Below are positions 16,349 through 24,246 of a stretch of 64,000 nucleotides of DNA, piece by piece. The notes beneath the pieces are model-generated. The model did not search any database. It saw nothing but the letters and a program-made list of their open reading frames with translations, and was not told the DNA's origin. This DNA comes from Streptomyces sp. NBC_01304 (GTDB lineage: Bacteria; Actinomycetota; Actinomycetes; Streptomycetales; Streptomycetaceae): contig NZ_CP109055.1 of assembly GCF_035975855.1 (NCBI RefSeq), forward strand, positions 2,542,001 to 2,606,000, in the 5' to 3' direction. The position numbers and the translations under genes are program-made. Position 1 is the first letter of the stretch; the number at the start of each line of letters is the position of its first letter.

Positions 16349-17872
16349 TCAGGCGGTGAGACCCGCGACGCGGAGGGCGTGCATCAGGTCCCAGTGGTGC
16401 TCCGGGGACACCGCGTGCGCGGCGGTGAGGAGGCGCGGCACGAGGTGGTCCGGGTCGGTCTCGGCGATGCGGGCGGCCTCTTCCGGCGTACGGACACGGA
16501 GGTACGCGTCCAGGAGTGCGGCGGCCTCGCGCTCGCGGCCCGCCTCGTCGAGGGCGAGCACGGCGTCCGCGATGTCGGGCGCGGGGCGGGCCACGCCCTG
16601 GCGCAGGAGTCCGCGGCAGTCTTCGGTGCGGCCTGCTGCGGCGAGCGCGTCGGCGGCCGCGACCAGGCGGTCCGGGGGCAGGGACGCCGCCTCCCACAGC
16701 AGCGTGGCCCAGTCGGCGCCGAGCCCGGCCCGGTGCAGCTCGGCGGCGAGCAGGGGCAGTCGGGGCGCCGGCCAGCGGGCGGCCTCGCAGAGCACGGCAT
16801 GGGCCTCGCCACTGCGGCCCTGGCCGCGCAGTCGGACGAGATCGGCGACGGCCTGGGCGGTGGCGCGCGGTGCCTCGTCGTCGAGGGGTTGAGGGGCGCG
16901 GCGCGGGTTGTCCCCGGCGGGGGTGCCACCGGAGAAGCGGGCGCCGCGAGGCGTGGTGTCGTCCGTGGGCGGCGGCAGGGGCATGACGGGGACCACCGGC
17001 ACTTCGTCGGCCGCCGCGTCATCGGACTCCAGACCGGCGAAGCGGGCACCTCGGGGGCGACGCGGGGGCTTGCGCCGGCGGGGCTCTTCGGGAGGTGGGG
17101 CTTGGGCGGGGACTTGGGCGGGGACTTGGGCGAGGGGTTGGGGGTCGGGGGCGGGGCCACGGTCGGCCTCACCCTCGGGCCAGGCCCCCGGCCCTCCCTC
17201 GCGAGCAGTCGCCGCAGCCTGCGGCCACACAGGGCCGGGATCAGGCCGAACCGCCGGCCCGGGGGCGCGGTCGGGGTCGGCCATGGCCTCACCCCCGGAC
17301 CAGGCCGTCGGCCCCCCGCCCCAACCAGCCGCCGCGGACTCCGGCCACACCGTGCCCACGTACCCGACCCGCCGGTCCAACTCCGCCATCCGCGCGCGCA
17401 GTTCGGCACACCGTGCCGTGGCCCGTTCCTGGTCGTCGCGGGCCCAGGCCAGCTCCAGGTGGATGCCCTCCACCCGGTCCGGCGCGGCGGCTGCCAGCAA
17501 CTCGCCGAGATCCAGGCCGCGTTCGGCGGCGTACCGCTGTTCCCTGAGCATGATGTCCAGCCGGTCCGCCAGGATCTCACGGGCCCCCGGCCGGGCATCG
17601 TGCGCCCGCACCGACGCAGCGTGCAGCGCGCCCGCCCGTGCCGTCTCACCCTCGGCGACCGCCGGGCCCGCGTCCGCCGCGAGGTCGTGCAGGAGTGCCT
17701 GCACCACGTCCCAGGGCGGCACCTCGCGCCCGTCGAGGCAGGCCGCCATGCCGTCGGGGTCCCGCTGCCAGAACACGCCGCACCAGCCGCCGCCCTGATC
17801 GAGGCGGGCCAGCAGCTCTTGCAGATAGCCCGCGAACTCCCGTACCTGATCGGGGAGTTGTTCCACTGTCAT
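16349..17872 (-). CDS. Hypothetical protein with Pro-rich linker and C-terminal helical repeats
   Basis: A 507-residue protein without a recognised family. Residues 1 to about 175 are alpha-helical (start MTVEQLPDQVREFAGYLQEL) and include a coiled-coil-like stretch ATARCAELRARMAELDRRV. A Pro/Ala/Glu-rich disordered linker follows, holding two copies of a short motif, RGARFAGLESDD and RGARFSGGTPAG. The last 180 residues form repeated helix pairs (LLAAELHRAGLGADWATLLW, LLRQGVARPAPDIADAVLAL) like TPR or pentatricopeptide-type solenoids. There is no signal peptide or membrane segment. The ATG at 17872 was preferred to an earlier in-frame site because the protein becomes regular there. It may be an actinomycete scaffold protein; its function is not known. 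Confidence 0.7.
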   Translation of the reverse strand: MTVEQLPDQVREFAGYLQELLARLDQGGGWCGVFWQRDPDGMAACLDGREVPPWDVVQALLHDLAADAGPAVAEGETARAGALHAASVRAHDARPGAREILADRLDIMLREQRYAAERGLDLGELLAAAAPDRVEGIHLELAWARDDQERATARCAELRARMAELDRRVGYVGTVWPESAAAGWGGGPTAWSGGEAMADPDRAPGPAVRPDPGPVWPQAAATAREGGPGAWPEGEADRGPAPDPQPLAQVPAQVPAQAPPPEEPRRRKPPRRPRGARFAGLESDDAAADEVPVVPVMPLPPPTDDTTPRGARFSGGTPAGDNPRRAPQPLDDEAPRATAQAVADLVRLRGQGRSGEAHAVLCEAARWPAPRLPLLAAELHRAGLGADWATLLWEAASLPPDRLVAAADALAAAGRTEDCRGLLRQGVARPAPDIADAVLALDEAGREREAAALLDAYLRVRTPEEAARIAETDPDHLVPRLLTAAHAVSPEHHWDLMHALRVAGLTA

Positions 17873-17999
17873 CGCCGCCAGCCCCCAGCAGGACGCCCCA
17901 GCAGACTGGAGCGTTCCGGTCCGCAACTCGTCCGGCTGGCATTCGACACCCGCCGTGTTACGGGCGGGCTACAGGGGCTTTTCCACGACGGAGCGGAAC

Positions 18000-18074
18000 G
18001 GCCACTTCACGTTCCGGTACCGAAGCCGAATCCGGCTCCGAATCCGAAGTCGGAGCCCGAGCCCGAGCCGGAAC
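18000..18074. repeat. Short degenerate repeat between PPOX gene and hypothetical gene
   Basis: Six-base units of the type CCGAAT, CCGGCT, CCGAGC recur, especially from 18018 to 18069, just after the PPOX gene stop. It looks like slipped simple sequence. No coding sense was found in it. Confidence 0.45.
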
Positions 18075-18075
18075 C

Positions 18076-18486
18076 TCAGGCGTCCAGCCTGATCGCGATC
18101 CCGGTGTGCGGCCGCTTGCCGAGCCGGACGATCGCCGCGGGCCAGTCGATCAGCCAGTACTTCAGCTTGTACTTGGCCGAGAGCAGCTTCCGCAGCCGCG
18201 GCAGGTCGGACTCGGGCAGCAGCCGGGCCGTCCCCTCCGCGCTCGGCGCCCCGGGCGCGATCCGGCCGCGTACGTCACAGGCCGCGACCACGACGCGGGG
18301 GTTGTTGCGGATGCGCTTGACCTTCCAGGTGTTGGTCTTGGTCCACACATACAGCTCGTCGCCGTCCCGCGTGACCCACACCGGGGTCGCGACGCCCGTG
18401 CCGTTCTTACGGTGGGTGGTGAGGCTGATGTACTGGGCGCGCCCGAGCGCGGCGAGGGTCCCGGCTCCGGTGGTGTCTGAGGTCAT
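18076..18486 (-). CDS. PPOX-class F420-dependent oxidoreductase
   Basis: A 136-residue split-barrel flavin/F420-binding protein. Family features are the opening AALGRAQYISLTTHRKNGTG, then ATPVWVTRDGDELYVWTK and a cofactor-phosphate contact region KVKRIRNNPRVVVAACD. The length is normal for these small enzymes, which reduce or oxidise small substrates with F420H2 in actinobacteria. It appears monocistronic. The substrate is unknown. Confidence 0.85.
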   Translation of the reverse strand: MTSDTTGAGTLAALGRAQYISLTTHRKNGTGVATPVWVTRDGDELYVWTKTNTWKVKRIRNNPRVVVAACDVRGRIAPGAPSAEGTARLLPESDLPRLRKLLSAKYKLKYWLIDWPAAIVRLGKRPHTGIAIRLDA

Positions 18487-18561
18487 GGGCGGTGAGCCTA
18501 TGTCAGGGGCCTCGCGAAACCCTGGTGCGGGCCACCGATTCCCAGCGATCGGGCCGAGCGC

Positions 18562-19797
18562 CTACGTCCCCGGATTCGCCGCGTGCGTCAGCGTCTCCCA
18601 GGCCACGAAGAGGTCATCGGTCCCGGCGGGCCGCATCGCCTGGGCGAGCCGGCTCGTGCGCGGCATCGGCAGGCCGAGCCGGCCCTGCAGATGATTGAGC
18701 GCGACCTCCAGATCGGGCCCCATCGTGAGCTCCGGATTCCCGCCGCACAGCCACTTCGGCACGGCCCCGCCCGCCTGGTATCCGGCGTGCAACTCCAGTG
18801 CGGCGCGCAGCCGTTGGCGTACCGGCCCGTACAGGTCGACGCCCTGGTGGTGCGCGGTCTCCGCGATGTGCGCGGTCGCGGCGAGCGCGTAGCCCACGTG
18901 CATGAAGTTGCGGCAGCTCTCCTGCCCGAGCCCGTCGACGTACACCTTCTGCCCGAACCAGAACTCCCTGATCTCCTCGGGGGTGTCCGCCTTCCCGCCG
19001 GGCGGCGGCACCGGGAGCGGGCCGTCCGAGCGCAGGTAGAAGTAGGCGGGCACGCGCATCTTGAACCGGCGTACGGCGCGGTCGAAGACCTGTCGGTCGT
19101 CGAGGAAGACGGCGATCTGGATCGAGGCGTCGATCATCGCCAGGTCCCAGTTGCCGTTGTAGTCGGCGACCTCCTCGGCGTATTCGCCCAGGTAGGCGTG
19201 GCGGAGCATGTTCCCGAAGCGCTCCACTCGCGCTTTCGGCCAACCGTCGTACGTGTACCGGACGATCTCCGCAGCACGGGCCCAGGTCGAGCCCGCCCAG
19301 GCCGCCTGGAGCGCCGAGTTGCCCTCGGTGTGGTCGCGCAGGACCTTCGACCAGGCGTCCATGATCCGCACCGCACGCTCGGCGTGCGCGCGCTCGCCGG
19401 TGACGTACCAGAGCAGGGCCTGCGTGTAGGCGGCGATCGCGTCCTCGCGCTCGGCGGTGCAGGCGGGGGGCTTGGTGTAGGGCTTGCAGGCGACGACCGC
19501 GATCGGGTGCGGGCGGTGGTCGGGGGCGGCGTAGCGGCTGTCGCGCAGTTGCCGGTACGCGGAGCGCCAGGGCTCCGCTCCGTCGTGGACGTGGGCCCGC
19601 ATGCCGTCCAACTGGGCGCGGTTGAGCAGCACTCCGGGGTGGGCGAAGTACCCCGGGTCCGGCGGCGGGGGCGGAGCTGCGGCGGTCGCGAACAGGGCGA
19701 CGACGGCCAGGGCGAAGGCGAGGGGGCGTCTCACGGATCTCACACGTCTGACGGATCTCACGGATCTCACAGGTCTCACGGATCTCACGGGTCTCAC
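18562..19797 (-). CDS. Secreted alginate-lyase-family protein (paralogue 1)
   Basis: A 411-residue protein of the alginate lyase (alpha/alpha-toroid) family. Seen are a signal peptide with core PLAFALAVVALFATAAAP, then FAHPGVLLNRAQLDGMRA, the NGNWDLAMIDASIQIAVFLDD helix, and FMHVGYALAATAHIAETAHH with catalytic-type Asn, His and Tyr residues. The likely start is the GTG at 19797: it overlaps the stop of the upstream paralogue (GTGA) and has GGAG 7 bases before it. It gives an odd N-region of alternating Val-Arg-Ser/Pro encoded by a 9-base tandem repeat. A GTG at 19734 inside the repeat would give a normal signal peptide. The true substrate may be alginate or another polyuronate. Confidence 0.85.
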   Translation of the reverse strand: MRPVRSVRPVRSVRSVRRVRSVRRPLAFALAVVALFATAAAPPPPPDPGYFAHPGVLLNRAQLDGMRAHVHDGAEPWRSAYRQLRDSRYAAPDHRPHPIAVVACKPYTKPPACTAEREDAIAAYTQALLWYVTGERAHAERAVRIMDAWSKVLRDHTEGNSALQAAWAGSTWARAAEIVRYTYDGWPKARVERFGNMLRHAYLGEYAEEVADYNGNWDLAMIDASIQIAVFLDDRQVFDRAVRRFKMRVPAYFYLRSDGPLPVPPPGGKADTPEEIREFWFGQKVYVDGLGQESCRNFMHVGYALAATAHIAETAHHQGVDLYGPVRQRLRAALELHAGYQAGGAVPKWLCGGNPELTMGPDLEVALNHLQGRLGLPMPRTSRLAQAMRPAGTDDLFVAWETLTHAANPGT

Positions 19798-19803
19798 GGG
19801 TTC
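19732..19803. repeat. 9-bp tandem repeat GGATCTCAC over the junction of the two lyase genes
   Basis: About eight copies of a 9-base unit (GGATCTCAC with variants AGGTCTCAC, GGGTCTCAC, ACGTCTGAC) span the stop of paralogue 2 and the start of paralogue 1. Because 9 is three codons, every copy gives an in-frame GTG-AGA on the minus strand, so copy number sets the length of the Val-Arg-rich N-region without shifting frame. Confidence 0.85.
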
Positions 19804-21227
19804 TCTCCGTGGGTGAGGGTCTCCCAGGCGACGAACAGGTTGTCCGTGCCGGCCGGGCGCTGCTCCCCCGCGAGCCGGCGGGCCTTGGGGAGGCGCCCGC
19901 CCATGCGGTTCTGCAGGTGGTTGAGGGCGACTTCCAGGTCGGGGCCCAGGGTCGGGGTGATGTGGCCGCCGCACAGCCAGTCCGGGGCGGTCTCGGCATC
20001 CCTGAGCTGGTAGTCGGCGTGCAGTTCGAGGGCGGGGCGCAGGCGTGGACCGATCTCGCGCCAGAGGTCGATGCCCTGGTGGTGGGCGGTCTCGGCGACG
20101 TGGGCGGTCGCGGCGAGCGCGTAGCCGACGTGCTCGAAGTTGCGGCAGGTCTCCTGGGCCAGGCCGTCGACCAGCCTGCGCTGCCCGAACCAGTAACGCG
20201 TGAGCTCGGCCGGCGCGTCGAGGAGGGCGCCGGGCGGCGCCTTCGGCCGGGGGCCGTCGCCGTGAACGTAGAAGTAGGCCGGAACCCGGTTGCGTACCCG
20301 CGCGACCGCCCGCTCCAAGACCGACCGGTCGTCGAGGAAGACGCCGATGGACGCGGCGGCGTCCGCCATCACCAGGTCCCAGTTGCCGTTGCGGCCGAGC
20401 GAACCCCCGGCGACCTGCGGCAGATAGATCTCACGCAAGAACCGGTCGAAGCGCGTGATGCCGTCGGCGGACCAGCCCTTGTACACGTACCGCATGATCT
20501 CGGCGGCGCGCGCCCACATGGAGCCGGCCCACGCGGACTGCAGACCGGAGTTGGCCTCGGTGTGGTTCTTCAGGGTCGCGGACCACAGGTCCATGATCTC
20601 GAGGGCCTTCTTCGCGTACTTCTCGTCGCGGGTGACCGTCCACATCAGGGCGTGGGTGTACGCGGCGATCGCGTCCTCGCGCTCCTGCTGACAGCCGCGC
20701 CCGGGGCGGTTGCCGGACGGGCAGGAGACCTCGGTCTGGGGCTGCGGGTAGTACCAGAGCGAGGCGTAACGGCTGGCCCGCATGCCGTCGAAGGCGGAGG
20801 CCCAGGGTTCCTTGCCGGCCTTGACCTGCTTGCGGACGGTGTCCAGCTGGGCTCGGCTGACCAGGGCGCCGGGGTGGCGGAGGGGCTTGGGCTGGGGGGC
20901 GGGGGCCGTGGGGCCCAGGGCCTGTGTCGGAAGTGGCGTCGTCAGCCCGGAGGGCTGGCCCTGCGCCCGCTGCGGAGCAACTGGTGTCTGCAGTCGGTGC
21001 GTGCTCTCGGCGGGCCGGCCGGAAGGCCCCGTCGATGGACCGGACGTACTTGGGCTTTCGGCCGGTGCGGCGAGCGGGGGCACCTCCCACGCCCTTGAGG
21101 CAGTGGGGGCGCGTGCCGGGCGTCGCGGGACAGACGCCACTTCCGACACAGGCCCTAGGGCGGTGAGGAGAGGGGCGAGCAGTGCGGCGGCGAGGGTGCG
21201 GCGCACGGCTGCGTGCGGTCGGGACAT
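19794..21227 (-). CDS. Secreted alginate-lyase-family protein (paralogue 2) with an in-frame insertion
   Basis: A 477-residue paralogue of the downstream gene. A signal peptide (AVRRTLAAALLAPLLTALG) is followed by about 80 residues of low-complexity Pro/Ser/Thr-rich sequence, then the shared domain starting HPGALVSRAQLDTVRK, with NGNWDLVMADAAASIGVFLD and HVGYALAATAHVAETAHH. The 80 residues come from a 236-base palindromic insertion (see the mobile element at 20919). Removing it and one copy of its flanking CTAG-like site would join LTALGP directly to TAPAPQPKPLRHPG, like paralogue 1. The start ATG at 21227 begins the signal peptide. The frame is intact, so the protein is probably still made and secreted. 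Confidence 0.85.
   Translation of the reverse strand: MSRPHAAVRRTLAAALLAPLLTALGPVSEVASVPRRPARAPTASRAWEVPPLAAPAESPSTSGPSTGPSGRPAESTHRLQTPVAPQRAQGQPSGLTTPLPTQALGPTAPAPQPKPLRHPGALVSRAQLDTVRKQVKAGKEPWASAFDGMRASRYASLWYYPQPQTEVSCPSGNRPGRGCQQEREDAIAAYTHALMWTVTRDEKYAKKALEIMDLWSATLKNHTEANSGLQSAWAGSMWARAAEIMRYVYKGWSADGITRFDRFLREIYLPQVAGGSLGRNGNWDLVMADAAASIGVFLDDRSVLERAVARVRNRVPAYFYVHGDGPRPKAPPGALLDAPAELTRYWFGQRRLVDGLAQETCRNFEHVGYALAATAHVAETAHHQGIDLWREIGPRLRPALELHADYQLRDAETAPDWLCGGHITPTLGPDLEVALNHLQNRMGGRLPKARRLAGEQRPAGTDNLFVAWETLTHGENP
20919..21154. mobile_element. MITE-like element inserted in the lyase gene
   Basis: A 236-base segment is bounded by perfect 22-base terminal inverted repeats (GGCCTGTGTCGGAAGTGGCG-TC and its complement). 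It is flanked by CCAG on one side and CTAG on the other, which looks like a 4-base CTAG target duplication with one changed base. It encodes no transposase. Including the duplication it adds 240 bases, a multiple of three, so the host gene stays open. IS701- or IS5-type transposases that use CTAG-like targets could have moved it; that is inference. Confidence 0.7.
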
Positions 21228-21268
21228 ACCGGCAGCGTGACCCCGGGCGGGGCCCGGCGCAGGATCTG

Positions 21269-21694
21269 TTAGTCCGAGCCGGGCCGCGCGTACGGCTGGT
21301 CGGTGCGCGGGAGCTCGTCCAGGTGTTCGCGTGCCCAGTCGCAGGCGACGTCCATCGGGCCGAGGAGGGAGTGGCCGAGCGGGGTGAGCGCGTACTCGAC
21401 CCGGGGCGGGTTCTCGTCGTACGCGGTGCGGGTGAGCCAGCCGTCGCGCTCCATGGCGCGCAGGGTCTCGGTGAGGACCTTCGGGGCGACGCCCTTGAGG
21501 GGGACCTTGAGCTCGGTGAAGCGGCGCGGGCCGTCCTGCAGACAGCGCAGGACCATGCCGCTCCACTTGTCGCCGACCCGGATGGGCATGCGGTGGCCGC
21601 AGTGGGGGTCGAACATCTCGGGGCTCAAGGGCTCCCGGCTCTGGGGCTCGGGACTCAAGAGCTCGGGACTCAAGGGCTCGGGGTGGGCCGTCAT
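21269..21694 (-). CDS. HxlR-family winged-helix regulator
   Basis: A 141-residue MarR-like winged helix of the HxlR type, recognised from IRVGDKWSGMVLRCLQDGPR, then RFTELKVPLKGVAPKVLTET and LTRTAYDENPPRVEYALTPL. The N-terminal 25 residues are a short repeat of LSPE-type units. Either the ATG at 21694 or a TTG six bases earlier could start it. It is divergent from an NAD(P)-binding reductase, the common arrangement in which HxlR proteins control the neighbour in response to electrophiles or redox stress. Confidence 0.9.
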   Translation of the reverse strand: MTAHPEPLSPELLSPEPQSREPLSPEMFDPHCGHRMPIRVGDKWSGMVLRCLQDGPRRFTELKVPLKGVAPKVLTETLRAMERDGWLTRTAYDENPPRVEYALTPLGHSLLGPMDVACDWAREHLDELPRTDQPYARPGSD

Positions 21695-21715
21695 GGCCAA
21701 ACAATAGAACCCGCT

Positions 21716-21723
21716 GTACGTAC
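21716..21723. promoter_or_regulatory. GTACGTAC dyad between HxlR and reductase genes
   Basis: The divergent intergenic space of about 115 bases contains the perfect palindrome GTACGTAC close to the HxlR start. HxlR proteins bind such short dyads. Proposed from position only. Confidence 0.35.
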
Positions 21724-21811
21724 GTCGAGGTCAGGGCCGGTTCCGTTGCAGTAACCGGGGAGGTCCCGCCTACCTTCCGGTCATCGGAACGCAGGACCAG
21801 GGAGGAACTTC

Positions 21812-22468
21812 ATGAGCAAGATCGTGATTTTCGGGGCGGGCGGACGTGTGGGGCGCGCGGCGGTCTCGGAGGCCGTGCGGCGCGGGCACGCGGTGACGGC
21901 GGTGGTGCGGGATCCGGCCAAGTACCCGGACCTGGCGGCGTTGGAGGGCGTCGCGGTGGTGCGCGGCGACGCGACGGACGCCGACTCGGTGGCCTCGGTC
22001 GCGGCGGGGCACGACGCGGCGGTGAACGCCTCGGCCCGCCTGGACACGCCCTCGGAGCAGTACTTCACTGCGGCGGCACGGGCTCTGCTTGACGGGCTGA
22101 CGCGGGCCGGGGTCGGGCGGCTGCTCGTGCTCGGGATCGCGACGACGCTGGAGGTTTCGCCGGGAGCGGGGGTGCGGGTGATGGACGACCCGGCGTTCCC
22201 GGAGGAGTACCGGGTGTTCTCGCAGGGCCATGTCGCGGAGTTCGAGCTGCTGCTCGAGGAGGCACCGGCCGGGCTCGACTGGCTGATGGTGGTCCCGCCG
22301 ATGGACCTGAACGCGCAGGCGCCGAGCACGGGGAGCTATCGCACTGCGGTGGGGTCCGTGGTGGAGGGGGCGGCGGGCCGGATCTCGCATGCGGATCTGG
22401 CGGTGGCGCTGCTGGACGAGATCGAGGCGCCCCGGCATCGGCGGGTGCAGCTCGGGGTGTCGGGCTAG
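21812..22468 (+). CDS. NAD(P)-dependent oxidoreductase, atypical SDR / BVR-B-like
   Basis: A 218-residue Rossmann protein with the nucleotide motif VIFGAGGRVGRAAVSEAVRR at the N-terminus and the following VVRDPAKYPD. It resembles NmrA/biliverdin-reductase-B-type atypical short-chain dehydrogenases, which reduce quinones or other electrophiles with NAD(P)H in the cytosol. A GGGAGGAAC ribosome site precedes the ATG. It is divergent from the HxlR regulator, which probably controls it. Confidence 0.87.
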   Translation: MSKIVIFGAGGRVGRAAVSEAVRRGHAVTAVVRDPAKYPDLAALEGVAVVRGDATDADSVASVAAGHDAAVNASARLDTPSEQYFTAAARALLDGLTRAGVGRLLVLGIATTLEVSPGAGVRVMDDPAFPEEYRVFSQGHVAEFELLLEEAPAGLDWLMVVPPMDLNAQAPSTGSYRTAVGSVVEGAAGRISHADLAVALLDEIEAPRHRRVQLGVSG

Positions 22469-22626
22469 GGCCTTGCTCCCCGTGGCAGGGCCTTGCTCCC
22501 TGGGTCGAGGCCCGTCACCCGGTTCAAGGCCTGCCCCCCTGAGTCAAGGCCCGTCACCCGGTTCAAGACCTGACCCCCTGAGTCAAGGCCCATCCCCTGG
22601 TCCGAGGCCTGACCCCCTGGACCAAA
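22467..22626. repeat. Tandem ~20-bp repeats after the reductase gene
   Basis: About six units based on TCAAGGCC(C/T)G(T/C)CACCC(G/C) are arranged head to tail between the reductase stop and the Nudix stop, with a shorter duplicated GGGCCTTGCTCCC at the left edge. Units alternate in two slightly different forms, so a 40-base higher-order period is visible. The array starts inside the TAG of the reductase. There is no CRISPR-like spacer structure. Confidence 0.75.
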
Positions 22627-22655
22627 GCAGCCAGCCGCCCGGTCCAGGGCCCGGC

Positions 22656-23171
22656 TCACTTGGGTTCGTTCGGCACGAACCCCAGGTCCACCCCGTCCCC
22701 GCCCGCCACATGCTCGGCGAGCACCCGCCCCAACTGCGGCGGCCACAGGGCCTCTTGGGGCGCGGCGAGCTCGGCGGGACTCCACCAGCGGGAGGCCAGG
22801 ATGCCGTCCTCCGCGTGCGCGGCCGCCACGTCGGGGCCGATGGCGCGGCGGCGTTCCAGGATCGGGGCGAGGTAGATGTGCTCGTGCTGGCGCACCGGCA
22901 CCCCGGCCCGGGTGAAGTCGTGCTCCCAGGTGCAGAGCAGCTCACCGAGGTCCAGGTCGGCCCAGCCCGTCTCCTCCCGGACTTCGCGCAGCGCCCCCGT
23001 GCGCGGCGACTCGCCGGGGTCGAGGCCGCCGCCGGGCATCGCCCAGTGCACGCCGACCTCGGAGTTGTCGTAGCGGAGCAGGAAGACGGCGCCGTCCGGG
23101 TCGAGCACGGCGGCCCGGGCGGCGGGGCGGGGTATGCGTCGCAGGCCGCCCGAGATCATGGCGTCGGTCAT
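22656..23171 (-). CDS. Nudix hydrolase
   Basis: A 171-residue protein with a complete Nudix box, GGGLDPGESPRTGALREVRE followed by ETGW, giving the catalytic Glu residues and Mg2+ site. Nudix enzymes hydrolyse nucleoside diphosphates linked to other groups, often damaged nucleotides. The ATG at 23171 overlaps the stop of the XRE regulator gene (ATGA), so the two are co-translated. The substrate is not predictable from sequence. Confidence 0.92.
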   Translation of the reverse strand: MTDAMISGGLRRIPRPAARAAVLDPDGAVFLLRYDNSEVGVHWAMPGGGLDPGESPRTGALREVREETGWADLDLGELLCTWEHDFTRAGVPVRQHEHIYLAPILERRRAIGPDVAAAHAEDGILASRWWSPAELAAPQEALWPPQLGRVLAEHVAGGDGVDLGFVPNEPK

Positions 23172-23431
23172 GCCACGGCCACCGGAGCGACGTACGAGCA
23201 CCGCGCGAGGAGCTCGTCCATGGAGAGGCCGAGCACCTGGGCCAGGGCCGCCACCGTGAAGAACGCGGGCGTCGGGGCCCGGCCCGTCTCGATCTTGCGG
23301 AGGGTTTCCGCGGAAAGACCGGCGCCGGCGGCGATCTCCACCATGCTGCGGCCGCCGCGCGCCTGGCGCAGCAGTTGGCCGAGCCGCTCGCCGCGTTCGC
23401 GCTCTTCTGGGGTCAAGGGGGTACGCACCAT
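23168..23431 (-). CDS. XRE-family helix-turn-helix regulator
   Basis: An 87-residue protein consisting almost only of an HTH_XRE domain: LGQLLRQARGGRSMVEIAAG, then AGLSAETLRKIETGRAPTPA with the recognition helix. It is followed by the Nudix gene with a four-base overlap and is divergent from the methionine aminopeptidase gene, 32 bases away. It may repress both directions through the shared palindrome at 23444. Confidence 0.92.
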   Translation of the reverse strand: MVRTPLTPEERERGERLGQLLRQARGGRSMVEIAAGAGLSAETLRKIETGRAPTPAFFTVAALAQVLGLSMDELLARCSYVAPVAVA

Positions 23432-23437
23432 GCCGCC

Positions 23438-23456
23438 ATTCTAATACCGGTATAGT
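23438..23456. promoter_or_regulatory. Shared operator and back-to-back -10 boxes between XRE and map genes
   Basis: The perfect dyad ATACCGGTAT (23444-23453) lies between a plus-strand -10 TATAGT (23451-23456) and a minus-strand -10 TAGAAT (43 to 38). The -10 boxes end 7 and 6 bases before the respective start codons, so both transcripts would be leaderless. One dimer on the dyad would block both promoters. Confidence 0.65.
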
Positions 23457-23463
23457 AATTGGC

Positions 23464-24231
23464 ATGGTTGAGCTCAAGACAGACGCGTCGATGGACCTGA
23501 TGCGCGAAGCGGGCCGGGTCGTGGCCCAGGGCCTGACGGCCGCCCGGGAGGCGGCACACGTCGGCGTGACCCTCCTCGAACTGGACGAGATCGCGCACGA
23601 CGTCCTGCGGAAGGCAGGCGCAACCTCGCCCTTCCTCGGCTACCGGCCGACCTTCGCGACCACCAGGTTCCCGGCGGTGATCTGCGCGTCCGTGAACGAC
23701 GCGATCGTGCACGGCATTCCGAACGGCTACCGGCTGAGCGACGGCGACCTCGTCTCGATCGACTTCGGGTCCCAACTGAACGGCTGGGCGGGCGACTCGG
23801 CGATCAGCTTCACGGTCGGCACCCCGCGCCCCGAGGACGTGACCCTGGTCGAGACGGCGGAGGCGGCGCTGGCGGCCGGGATCGCGGCGGCCGTCGTCGG
23901 CAACCGCATCGGCGACATCGCGCACGCGATCGGCACGGTGTGCCGGGCGGCGGGGTACGGGATCCCCGACGGGTTCGGCGGGCACGGTGTGGGCCGGAGC
24001 ATGCACGAGGATCCGCCGGTGCCGAACGAGGGGCGGGCCGGCCGGGGCATGCGGCTGCGGCACGGCATGGTGCTCGCGATCGAGCCGATGCTGATCGGTG
24101 GGGGCAAGGACGGGTACTACGAGGACACGGACGGGTGGACGCTCCGGACCAACGACGGCAGCCGGGCTGCGCATGCGGAGCACACCGTGGCGATCACTGA
24201 GGCTGGGCCTCGGATTCTCACGGCGCTTTAA
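23464..24231 (+). CDS. map: Type I methionine aminopeptidase
   Basis: A 255-residue enzyme that removes the initiator methionine from nascent proteins in the cytosol. The dinuclear metal ligands are present: Asp in VSIDFGSQLNGWAGDSA (two Asp), His in GGHGVGRSMHEDPPVPNEG, Glu in VLAIEPML, and Glu in AEHTVAITE. Its length is normal for the short type I form. There is no ribosome site because the start lies about 7 bases from a -10 box, suggesting a leaderless message. Linkage to an XRE/Nudix operon instead of the ribosomal cluster suggests an accessory, regulated copy. Confidence 0.93.
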   Translation: MVELKTDASMDLMREAGRVVAQGLTAAREAAHVGVTLLELDEIAHDVLRKAGATSPFLGYRPTFATTRFPAVICASVNDAIVHGIPNGYRLSDGDLVSIDFGSQLNGWAGDSAISFTVGTPRPEDVTLVETAEAALAAGIAAAVVGNRIGDIAHAIGTVCRAAGYGIPDGFGGHGVGRSMHEDPPVPNEGRAGRGMRLRHGMVLAIEPMLIGGGKDGYYEDTDGWTLRTNDGSRAAHAEHTVAITEAGPRILTAL

Positions 24232-24246
24232 GCGGCACTGCTTTCT

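Noticed and set aside
17095..17547. Gly/Arg-rich plus-strand frame with GLGRGLGRG-type repeats
   Set aside because: It is antisense to the Pro-rich linker of the hypothetical protein, which explains the repeat.
20924..21166. Small plus-strand frame inside the MITE-like element as a transposase
   Set aside because: Only about 80 codons, low complexity and no catalytic residues.
22467..22626. Possible small CRISPR array
   Set aside because: Repeats abut with no spacers and no cas genes are present.
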